Positions 11,684-22,440 of a stretch of 64,000 nt of DNA are shown piece after piece (within the stretch, counting starts at the first letter, position 1; the number at the start of each line of letters is the position of its first letter). The notes under the pieces were generated by a model. It had not been told where the DNA came from. It saw only the letters and a list, made by a program, of their open reading frames with translations, and ran no database searches. Source of the stretch: Coriaria nepalensis (lineage: Eukaryota; Streptophyta; Magnoliopsida; Cucurbitales; Coriariaceae); contig CP114485.1 in the NCBI GenBank assembly GCA_027186245.1, positions 11,932,001-11,996,000 on the forward strand, read 5' to 3'. The position numbers were made by a program, and so were the translations under genes.

Positions 11684-12637
11684 GTTCTTGGCTGGAAACG
11701 GAAACAGTAGAGATTACTCTTTGTTGTCGCTTGTCTCGAACAATATGACAGTCAATATTTACATATTTAGTTCTCTGGTGAAAAATAGGGTTAGCTGCAA
11801 TTTGTCTGGTCGCTGAATTGTCACAGAACAATAGAACTTGAGTAAGTTTCGTCAAGGACAGATCATGATCAAGGAGATTGAGAATCCATGTGATCACACA
11901 TGTAATTGATGTCATAGCACGGTATTCTATTTCTGCAGAAGATTTGCTGACAATTTTATGTTTCTTGAATTTCTACGGAATGAGTGAACCACCAAGAAAC
12001 ACACAAAAACTTGTGACTGATCTTCTATACAAGGAATACGAAGCCCAATCTGAATCACAAAATGCTATCAAAGATAATGAACTGAAGGAGCTGAAGAAGA
12101 GGCCTAATCCAGGATTTTGCATGATGTACTTCAAAATCTTTAAAGCAGCATCATAGTGACTTAGTGAGATTGCTTTGGACTATGCATATGTTGGCTCAAA
12201 ACAGGGACAAAAATGTTATGTCTGGCTGAGACATGGTCAGATAGATCAATCTACCAATCAACTTCTAGAATTTGGAAGGATCATCAGAAGATTATCTTCC
12301 TTATTCAAACTATTAATCTCATCAAATTCAGAAGATGTAAGGTGAAAATTATGCTCTAATGGTGTTCAAGTAGGCTTTTTTGCACTCAAACGAAGCTTCA
12401 TGGAGGATCTCCAGTGCACATTTTCTCTGATTAAAATAAGTACCAGATTTATTTCGAACCACTTCAATTCCCATAAAGTACTTTAAACACCCTAAGTCCT
12501 TAATATGAAATTTAGACTTCATATACTCCTTTGTTTGAATGATAGCAGCTTTATTATTACTAGTGAACAGTATATCATCAACATAGACTAATAACAAAGG
12601 GAATGATTCTTTGTCTTTGGTGAACATAGAATAATAA
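11684..12637 (-). mobile_element. Ty1-copia RT/RNase H fragment (second copy)
   Basis: The minus strand encodes copia pol pieces. An RT segment at 12349-12627 has the catalytic YVDDIL, and an RNase H segment at 11679-11915 has CDNSATRQIAANP. The block is nearly identical to about 20431-21378. Differences seen by eye are single bases (for example the 'taatggtgttc' versus 'tagtggtgttc' segment). It starts inside prenyltransferase exon 6 and ends at 12637, where the similarity to the other copy stops. Confidence 0.85.
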
Positions 12638-14315
12638 TTATGTAATATTAATTATATTATTTATAATTTTAATTATTAATAATATTAATTTTTAATTTAT
12701 TAAATAATAACTATTATGAATAATTAATAATATACTTGTATTATTAGTATTTTATTAATTACTTTAAAACTATTTTTTTATTTATTTATTTATTTTTTTT
12801 AAATCAAGTCTTCAAACTCATGAATTGAAATAAAGCTATAGACCAAAACAGATACATAAGTCGAAACTAACTCATAGACCAGCCCAATATATTTATAACC
12901 TATTTTCATATCCATATTATATCATATTCTTATTTTAAATATAAATACAATATAATAAGACATAATACATATAATATTGGATCGGACCGAACCATGCCGA
13001 CTCATTTTGTCAGCTCTACTGCTCTCTTCATTTCAGTCCCCATCGTGCACGAGCAGCTATTTTGGTCTTTCCCATAGAGGAGAGAGGCGAAAGGGTTAAA
13101 AAACTAAAAAATTCCTGTACTTTTTTATAATGAGCTCAAAAAATTGCATATTTTTTAATTACTTAAAAAGAGGCTAAAAATTATTTATACTTTATTTTAA
13201 TCCATTTTATATAAATAGAACAATAATGTGGCACGTTATCTTTAAAAAAACTTCTAGAACTTTTGTCCACTAACTAATTTTTAATCTTTCATTTCTTTTT
13301 CTTCTTTTAACATTCCTCTCTTAGTATATTTTAATTTTTTTACTCTTTTTCCCATAAACCCAAATTTTCTCTAGAAACACATTTTCTCAAGAAAATCCGA
13401 ACTTTCCCAAAACACTCATCCATCGACAAGAAGAAGAAAAAAAATCTCTAAAATTGCATCCGGGATTAACACCCAGACTTTTCACACTTTCGATCCTAGA
13501 TGCCATTTCTTAGCTGCTTTGGATTAAGGCAATCAAAACTTAGGCCTGAGGCCTAAAATTTTTCATTATTTGTATCTTTGGAAATGAATGTTAATGTGAA
13601 TATTAAATATTAATATAATGTGAATGTTAATGTAATACATGAAACTTAAATATAGATCTAAATGAAACTTCCATAATTCCACAGAAAATCTTGATGGGGC
13701 CACAAAATATCTTGTTAATGCATTTCAATGAAAAAATAATTATTTTTATCACGACTTTAATTTAATATATTTTTTATATATCAAAATTGTTTGGACCGAC
13801 CCTAGTTATAAAGGAGGGTGAATGAGGTTATTTTAATAGAAAAATATAAAATAATTAAAATAAAATTGAATATATAAAAAATAAAAATTAATTATTTAAA
13901 ATAAATATAAATTTGCTTGTCCGTGAAAATTAGAATTTCATAAGATTCCCCCGATGATAGTGACATCTTCCCCTTGGTAATAGTAACGGGAAAGGAGTCG
14001 GTGGAGGCACTGAAATAACAAATTTTCCGAAAGATAACGTATTAAAAATACACTATTTAAGAATTTCTCATATATACCATGACTTCGATGTCGACCATAT
14101 GAGAAGACAATTTTCTAAATAATGTCGGACATAAGAGAAGAGAATTCAAACTCCTTTTGTTGCCCAAGTAAAATAGTTGACACCTTTGGACAACCTTAAC
14201 CATTTTATAGAAACATTTGACAACAACTCCACGCAAATAAATCAAATCTATCAATGTCAATATATCAAATATATTAAACCATTTAGAAAATAAAAGCATT
14301 TTGTATTAGTAATAT
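12638..14315. other. Gene-free stretch with one leg of a direct repeat
   Basis: AT-rich and without coding pattern. The part 13018-13520 (from 'gctctcttcattt' to about 'cgatcctagatgcca') matches 15726-16170 in the same orientation, inside intron 1 of copy C. The rest shows nothing I can name. Confidence 0.55.
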
Positions 14316-14757
14316 TAGGGGTGGATATAATTCTCGATACTAATATTAATTTTAAATATCGACAAAATATTATTATGAGTATAGATTGTTTCGAATCCAA
14401 TCTCGATATTGGTAAAAGAGACTAAAATTGGGACTTGGATCAGGATCAATTTAAAACCAAATCCAACCTAAGTCCCAATTATTATTTAAAGAAAAAAAAT
14501 ATATAAACTCCTCTTTTTGTTTTTTGTTTTTTCTTTCTTGTTCTTCTTTTCTATATTTTCTTATATTTGGTGTAGTGTGCTTAACATTAAAAATAAATAA
14601 TAATAAAATTTAAAAAATGAACTTTTTTTCCAATAGTGGGACTTCCGGTACTATCCAGTTATTATTGATATCGATGTCAAATCGAGACTAGCTATTTCAA
14701 TATCATACTAATACCGACATCAATACCAGAACAATCAGGATCGAGATCAATATCACT
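14316..14757. repeat. hAT-type MITE upstream of prenyltransferase C
   Basis: Begins TAGGGGTGG, the same terminal sequence as the intron-1 element of copy A. It contains the 'tcgatactaatatt' and 'gatatcgatgtc' motifs of that family. The right end is mutated ('atcactata' in place of CCACCCCTA). Its right half is homologous to 4690-4900 upstream of copy A. Confidence 0.5.
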
Positions 14758-15125
14758 ATATGTAAGATAATAATCTATATAGGAAACAATAATTTTTAAA
14801 TATAAATAAAATTGAGAATATTGTAAAACATAATAGAATTATAAAGAATATAAATTTGTAAACCAAATTGATGAAAAGAAAATTTTGAGGCCTGTGAGCT
14901 TCTATAGTGACTTTAAAACAGGTTTGATCCGTATGCCGTCTGTTTTTCAGGATATAATGTAATAAAAAATACTCGGTTAAAACTTAAATATTTCCGACCA
15001 ACTCTCAAGCTATCAAACACTATCACTCCGAAACTTAGAACACCATTACTCCGATCGGTTAGATTAATATTCATTAATCTGTCTATTTCATAAATCCAGT
15101 TAATTTCCACGTCGTCCAAAACTTC

Positions 15126-15133
15126 TATATATA
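15126..15133 (+). promoter_or_regulatory. TATA box of prenyltransferase C
   Basis: TATATATA lies 72 bases before the start codon, in the block homologous to the copy A promoter. A TATA box in this position is expected for a transcribed gene. The W-box core present in copy A is missing here. Confidence 0.5.
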
Positions 15134-15204
15134 CTCAATTTTTTTACTTGAGTAGTTAGTCACTCATTCAACAAGAAAATATCAACCTCTTTGAAATAGC
15201 AATC

Positions 15205-18200
15205 ATGTCTTCCTCCTCATGGTTCAGAACCATGCTCCCATCTGATAGAGTACTTGTCACCTCTCCTGCCAGAATACCCATTAAGCCCACTATGCTTAAA
15301 TCTAGTTCACTATGTGCAGTGCCTAGATGTTGTTTTTCCTCCGGTTTGCACTCTGCAGGTTGGACATCCAACGAACCTAGAAGTTACTTAAAATTACCAT
15401 CATCTTCTCTTAAAGAGCGACAGATCAGAGTTGATTCCAATCAGGTCTTTCTATCTCCCTCTCTCTCTCTCACAATTGATAATAATTTTCTCTCTGCTAA
15501 TTATAGATGATTGTAGTTATTTTTAGGACAAAATGTTTATTCATTGAATTTGTCATAATCCGCTCGGTATGATATATATTATAATTACACTGTATATTAT
15601 CCAATTGATTGATTACAAATCCGTTTGCAATACTGTGGTATTTTCCTGATATATTTCGAAATAAATGTTTCAAAATGTAACTATTTCTCAAGTGTTTAAC
15701 GACAAGTAGTTCTGAAGTTCTTTCACTGCTCTCTTCATTCCGGTCCCCATAATGTACGAGCTGCTTTTTGGGTTAAAAGACTAAAAAATTCCTGTATTTT
15801 TTTTTTTATTTTGAGCTCAAAAAATTGCATATTTTTTAATTGCTTAAAAAAGGCTAAAAATTCTTTATATTTTATTTTAATCCATTTTATTTATCTTTAA
15901 AAAAAACTTCTAGAACTTTTGTCCCCTAACTAATTTGTAATCTTTAATTTCTTTTTCTTCTTTTAACATTCCTCTCTTTTAATATATACTTATTTCTTAC
16001 TCTTTTTCCCATAAACCCAAATTTTCTCGAGAAACACATATTTTCTTAAGAAAATCTGAATTTTCCCAAAAAACGCTCGTCTACTTGGAAGAAGAAGAAA
16101 AAACAAATCCCCAAAATTGCATATGGGATTTACACCCATACTTTTCACATTGGATTTCGATCCTAGATATCATTTTGAGGATTTCCTTTTTTTTTTTTTT
16201 TTGTCAAATTAGATTTACTCTCAAACTATTATCATAACACTTTTAAACTGTCATATTTTTTAAAGATTCCTTAAATTACAAAAAACAAAAATCAAAGCTT
16301 TACCTCCTTATATGTCTCTTCAACTCTTTTTAAATTTTATATTAATTACTTTTTCTTATATTTTAGCTCTAAAATTTTATTCTCACGCTCTCTAATCATC
16401 ACCACTCACCTCCATCAATACTTCTGTCATTTTTATTTTTGATTTTCGTCATCGGAAAATAATTTAAAATAATAATTTGACTTCTTTTATTATCCCTAAC
16501 TTTAGATTTTACATTTCTAATCTCACTTTTACTCATTTTTCATTTACTCATCCTCAAAACAATCTCTGCCACCGCCACCACCCACCATTACCATCCTTCG
16601 TTGTTGGAAAATAACTCTCTTTCTGATGGAGTCTCACTTGAATCATTTGTAATCCCTTTTTCTTTTTTAGATATTAAAGAGTAATTTTCTGATGGAGAAT
16701 GGTGGAGCGGGAAAATGTAGACAAAGTTATTTTAAGAGTGAGTAAATGAACAATAATTAAATTTGGAATTAAAAATACAAACATAAAATTTAAGGGTATA
16801 CAAATGAAAATAAAAATTATTTCCAGGAAGGCGGCTACGGCTACCATGGAGGAATTGGTGGTGAATGTGTGGGTTGACAAAAAAAACACTTAAAAATAAC
16901 GAATTTGGCTAAATTGTGTAATATTAAAATTTGAGGCTAAAAATATATAAACTAATTAATTTATGATTAAAAATAAGTTAAAGAGAAACATAAGAGGGTA
17001 AAATCTGGCTTTTCTATAGTTTGAAGAAGAGATCTTCTAAAATATGGTATTTTATAGGGTGGTCTTTTACGTATGATGATAGTTTAAATGAGTAAGTATA
17101 GTGTAACTTATATGATGAATTTTGTTGGAAAAATAGGAAAATAAAATAAAATAACCTTTAAAAATCGTATTTGAGATCGAAACTTATATATGAATTCGCA
17201 CCTAGGATCAAAATCCAAATGCGATTTCGAATATGAGATCAAAACCTAGATACAATGCATTTGGGATCGAAATCCATATATAAATCAAGTCTGGGTTTCA
17301 AAACCCAGACTCTTCGCATCTGAGATCTTGTATTTGTATTTTGTTATGTATAAGGGGCATTATAATCTGAGATCATGTATTTGTGTTTTTCTTATGTGTT
17401 TCCTCGTTTTTTTTTTTTTTTTTTCATCTGTCTTTTTCCTTAATGAAATCATCTAAGTAAAATAATTATGTCATGCATTCAGTGAGATTGTTAATTTAGT
17501 ATATTAGCCAAAACTAAGAATAATAAAATTTATTAATTTCATTTATCAAAGTTGTACATTAGTAAAAAGAGTTATATACAAACTTGAATTTAACAAACAG
17601 TGATTTTGATGCCAGTCTCAAATTCAAGTAGATCATTTCGAAGAATTTAATTCTGAGCTGGAAAAATTTTCACATTTCATTGCTGCAAGCTGGAGATTTG
17701 TTAGGCCTTACAGTTACAGCATAGTATATTTTGCTTGCGGATCACTGTAAGTTATTCTTCATTAATATAAGAAATTAATTAAAAATAGCATAGTGGGGAA
17801 ATTGATTTCTCTTGTTTTTAGAATTAGACATAGTGAATATCAAAGTGACTACTCTTAAAGTAAGGAAAATTTTTTTTTTAAAGATTAAATTATAATTTTA
17901 GTCGGGTATAGTTTTACTTTTATGAAATTATCTTTTATAATTTTTGACAAATTTTTTAATTTATATATTATTTAAGTCAAATTTTTAAATTTTTATGATA
18001 TTTTTTCTGTAAATAAACGACATAAGACATTCTGATAAAATATGTCATGTCATTAAAAAAATTATTTATTTTTATTTTATTTTTATTTTTTCGGGTTTTT
18101 TATTATTAATTTTTTACTCTATTTTATAATTCAAATTTTCACTTTTGTAAAAATGAGAAATGAAAATTTAAATTATAAAATAATTAATTGGGGGAGAATA

Positions 18201-20032
18201 AATAAATAAATAAAAATAAAAAATACATGAATTATTATGGTGGCATTATTTTGTTAAAATTGAAAAAAAAAAAAAATGATTTGTGATAGATTTCGTTCAC
18301 TTGTATGACTATATATATATAACAGAGATCAACGGAGCTTCGAGTTTTATTAAATTTTCTACAGGTGTATTGCAACAAGAGTTTGGAGCGAAAATGCACA
18401 GCTGACAAAGTGGTCAACACCGTTTAAGGCTATTATATTGGGCTCCATTACTTTGTGGTCTGCTCTTGGTTTTATAAATGGCATCAATCAAATTTATGAT
18501 CTTGAAAGTGATAAGTATGTGCTAACTTGGCCCTTTGTCTACTTTTAAAAATGGTTTATGTTAATTATAGAAAGAGTGTTTGACCCCTACACTATGACTA
18601 TTTTATTCATTTTCAAGTGGCATTTAATTTTAACGAATGAATCTGTTTGCATTGAAATTGCAGGGTAAACAAACCTTACTTGCCTCTAGCTTCAGGGGAT
18701 ATTTCCCTTGAGATTGCTTGGGTTTTGGTAAAATCTTTCGCAATTGGTGGGATTTTGACTACTGTGCTAGGCAGGATGAGACCAGAGATTACTTTTATGT
18801 ATTGTCTATTTCTTTTCATAATGGGTATATGCTATTCAGCTCCTCCATTTAGATTGAAGAGATCTTCTGCGTCAGCTACGCTCACTATCGTTGCGGTAAA
18901 AGATATAACCTCTAATCTGTATTTATAATAATATACAGAATTACCCATCGCCAGCACATATGAGATATGACAATTGTTTTTATGCAGGCACGTTTTCTAT
19001 TTACCTTTGGCTCATATTATACGTCCAGAGTTTCCCTTGGACTACCATTTGAATGGACGTTAGTTATGAAAGAATTTCATTCAGTAGATATTTTGGTGAT
19101 GATTACATTTAACAAGGGTACTAACTACTAATACATGTTTAAACTTTGCAGCCCAGCTGTTGCCTTCATTGTTATCATGTCAATGATAAACGCATTAGTT
19201 TGTTCCATAATCAAAGACATACCGGACATTGAGGGGGATCGCAAGTAAGATATTCTTCTATATATCAATTGGATATGATGTCATAGTTTACTGTATCAAA
19301 ACGTTCTTCAAGTTATCGTTAAGTACTGTTGATGTTGTTGTTAATTATGATGGTCAAGATGATTGCATAACATTTTATTAGGTGCGAGATACACACTTTA
19401 GCATCGAAAATTGGAGGCAGAAATATTACATTCTTTGGCACTGGACTCCAACTCCTGGCTTATGTTGCTGCGATTTGCTCTGCCATTTTCATGCCTCAGG
19501 TCAGGACTGGAATCTCCTAAGTTCAATGCTTCTTTCAACTTCTTCATATATAATGTTTCTTTGAATCTCCTTTTATCCAACTATCTTCTACAATTTAAAT
19601 GTTATCATGAATCGTTTTAATTACTGCTTCATTTATATACAGGCTTTCAAGCCTTGCATCATGATACCCGCTCATGCTACTATGGCCTTAACCTTAATAT
19701 ACCAGGTTTGTACATTCGATCTTCGAGCATAATTAAGATGCTGCGCTGATTTCTTTCCTCCTTCGAGCCCAAATTTATCAATATAATAATGCAGTTTTGA
19801 TTTACTATCAGGCATGGATGCTGGAAAAAGTAAACTATGCCAAGGTAAACTCTAAACTTGTGCAAGGAAAATAAAAAAGCTTAAATTCTAAAAACATATT
19901 GGCCTAAAAGAAGAACTCTATACATATATCATGATACGATCGATTTTCTTTGTGCAGGAAGCAGCTGAAGGTTTCTATATGTTCTTATGGAAACTCGCTT
20001 TTGCTCAATACATAACATTTCCTTTTATATAG
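15205..20032 (+). CDS. Plastid aromatic prenyltransferase, UbiA family (copy C)
   Basis: Ten exons join in phase to 402 codons (401 aa): 15205-15444, 17616-17746, 18365-18514, 18664-18895, 18988-19058, 19152-19244, 19382-19499, 19643-19705, 19812-19844, 19958-20032. All sites are GT-AG and no stop interrupts the frame. Exon 1 is one codon shorter and exon 4 one codon longer than in copy A, so total length is equal. The metal-diphosphate motifs NQIYDLESD (165-173) and KDIPDIEGD (296-304) are intact. The N-terminus is Ser/Pro-rich, as expected of a transit peptide, and the C-terminus ends FPFI as in copy A. Substitutions against copy A occur throughout (for example KHGVHTL becomes KCEIHTL after the second motif), consistent with diverged substrate or prenyl-donor preference. 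That is inference. Intron 1 contains a direct repeat and a long foldback sequence. Expression is not shown by sequence. Confidence 0.9.
15726..16170. repeat. Direct repeat shared with 13018-13520
   Basis: Starts 'gctctcttcattccggtcccc' and carries 'aaaaaattgcatattttttaa' and 'cataaacccaaattttctc' like the copy at 13018. The copy here lacks some segments. It lies in intron 1 of prenyltransferase C, and both copies are in the same orientation about 2.7 kb apart. Nature unknown; no terminal motifs recognised. Confidence 0.55.
16200..17110. repeat. Long foldback (inverted-repeat) sequence in intron 1 of copy C
   Basis: The left side ('ttactctcaaactattatcata') matches the reverse complement of the right side near 17060-17100 ('ttactcatttaaactatcatc'). 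Inner parts (Cys/Thr-coding 'caccgccacc' types on the left, 'ggtggtgaatgtg' types on the right) are also complementary in outline. Such structures are usual for foldback or long-TIR MITEs. No target-site duplication was identified. Confidence 0.45.
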
Positions 20033-20037
20033 CTAAC

Positions 20038-20329
20038 TACTAGAGGTGGCAATACTGGCCCGCCATGCAGCAGGAGCAAAAAATATGTTTTGGACGGGCA
20101 AAATTAATTTTTATTTATAATTTGTTTTGTAATTTGTAATTTTAGACCGATAAAAATTAAATTTGAGAAATTTATAGGTTTATAATTTATTAATTTAAAG
20201 TATGACAAAATAGAGAGAGAAATATGGAAGCGTGTGGTTTAGTGAGAAAATCGATTTCACTAATTGACTTTAGCTGATATAAAGACAGCCTTATATACAT
20301 GCTAAAGTAACTGAATTAACGAGCTAACT
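20038..20329. other. Short spacer with hAT-like terminus
   Basis: Just after the copy C stop codon the sequence reads TAGAGGTGGCAAT followed by 'ggcccgcc', which resembles the terminal repeat of the hAT-like element at 41147. No second end was found. The remainder up to 20329 may be 3' flank of the copia fragment, but no LTR could be defined. Confidence 0.3.
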
Positions 20330-21750
20330 TCAAGTTGAAGGGTGAAAGATGTCTAGAACACCCAAATTGGACAAAAGATGTTCATGTTGAGCTTTCCCTA
20401 GTGCTTTAGTAAAAATATCAGTTGGTTGTTCTTGGCTGGAAACGGAAACAGTAGAGATTACTCTTTGTTGTCGCTTGTCTCGAACAATATGACAGTCAAT
20501 ATTTACATATTTAGTTCTCTGGTGAAAAATAGGGTTAGCTGCAATTTGTCTGGTCGCTGAATTGTCACAGAACAATAGAACTTGAGTAAGTTTCGTCAAG
20601 GACAGATCATGATCAAGGAGATTGAGAATCCATGTGATCACACATGTAATTGATGTCATAGCACGGTATTCTATTTCTGCAGAAGATTTGCTGACAATTT
20701 TATGTTTCTTGAATTTCTACGGAATGAGTGAACCACCAAGAAACACACAAAAACTTGTGACTGATCTTCTATACAAGGAACATGAAGCCCAATCTGAATC
20801 ACAAAATGCTATCAAAGATAATGAACTGAAGGAGCTGAAGAAGAGGCCTAATCCAGGATTTTGCATGATGTACTTCAAAATCTTTAAAGCAGCATCATAG
20901 TGACTTAGTGAGATTGCTTTGGACTATGCATATGTTGGCTCAAAACAGGGACAAAAATGTTATGTCTGGCTGAGACATGGTCAGATAGATCAATCTACCA
21001 ATCAACTTCTAGAATTTGGAAGGATCATCAGAAGGTTATCTTCTTTATTCAAACTATTGATCTCATCAAATTCAGAAGATGTAAGGTGAAAATTATGCTC
21101 TAGTGGTGTTCAAGTAGGCTTTTTTGCACTCAAACGAAGCTTCATGGAGGATCTTTAGTGCACATTTTCTCTGATTAAAATAAGTGCCAGATTTATTTCG
21201 AACCACTTCAATTCCCATAAAGTACTTTAAACACCCTAAGTCCTTAATATGAAATTTAGACTTCATATACTCCTATGCTTGAATGATAGCAGCTTTATTA
21301 TTACTAGTGAACAATATATCATCAACATAAACTAATAACAAAGTGAATGATTCTTTGTCCTTGGTGAACATAGAATAATCGTTGTGTGACTGTATGAAAC
21401 CTCTATCCAAAATAGCTGAAGAGAATTTGAGTTCCATTGGGGTGATGCTTTCTTGAGACCATATAAGAATTTGATAAGTTTACAAACTCCTTTCTCCCCC
21501 TAAATGCCAAAAACTTGAGGCAGCTTCATGTAAACCTCCTCAAACAAATCTCCTTGAAAAAACGCATTGTACACATCTAGTTGGTAAAGTGGACATTCTC
21601 TTACAGAGGCAATAACAAAATCCATTTTTTGCTTCCTGTAATTATCTTCATCAAAGCGATCAAGTTTGTCTTGCATCATTATGTTTAGTGGTACTAAAAA
21701 CAGAGAATCATCATAAGCCATTTGGATAAGATATCTGTTTGACAATTTTT
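20330..21750 (-). mobile_element. Ty1-copia pol fragment (RT and RNase H)
   Basis: Read on the minus strand from right to left it gives the start of RT (QLDVYNAFFQGDL then EEVYMKLP, 21500-21600), CKLIKFLYGLK, the catalytic YVDDIL (about 21320), and RNase H with CDNSATRQIAANP. It ends PTDIFTKAL and a stop at 20330. The order is normal for copia pol, but gag, protease and integrase are missing and small frameshifts separate the pieces. It is a dead fragment. Part of it (about 20431-21378) is duplicated at 11684-12637. Confidence 0.85.
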
Positions 21751-22440
21751 GGAAGTTATTAGTTTGAGTGAAGGGAAAATGGCTTATCTCATAGAATCAT
21801 AAGTCGAATATTAATATTTCTCTCAAAACAAATATTACCCCTCACTAGATTGTAAAGGGCATCAAGCAATTTTGTTCCCAAAATAAAATATTATTCTCGG
21901 GATGAATTATTGTTCTAATATTGAAGTGCAAGTTTGTAATTCTAGAACTACCAATCAAAAGAAGAAGAATTGTGAAATAATAGCAAAAAACTAAGACCAA
22001 AAGAAATGATATATGTTTTGAATTAATAAAAAGTCTTTTACAATTCAGATCCTGGTATAATCTTACAGTATTAGAAAAGTTTCGACCCTTAGCAATAAGT
22101 TGCATGCAGATATAACTGCAAATACCCCGATAGTTCCATAAACAAATTGGATGGCCTTATAAGTATCAAAGAAATGCAATGAATCGTTTAGACTAGTTAT
22201 TTGATCGGTTAAGAACTTTGAATGCAAAGACTTCAATTAAATAATAATTACATTATTCAATATTACAATTAAATAATTTACTTAATAAAATAAATATTAT
22301 CTAAGTAATCCAACAAAGCACAACAATGTAAATCCTAATTTAACAACCTTAATTCTTAGAAAAACCTATAAGCCTTCATTATTAGATCGAACAAATTAAA
22401 CCTAGCTAAAACATATCAGCTAAGGCCCTAGGGTTACATC
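21751..22440. other. Gene-free spacer and 3' flank of the exchanger gene
   Basis: No coding pattern seen. It is AT-rich. The right part probably contains the 3' UTR of the minus-strand exchanger gene whose stop codon is at 22441-22443. Confidence 0.5.

Noticed and set aside
11878..12156. 92-codon plus-strand frame repeated at 20622-20900
   Set aside because: It is antisense to copia RNase H, and its repetition comes from duplication of the copia fragment.
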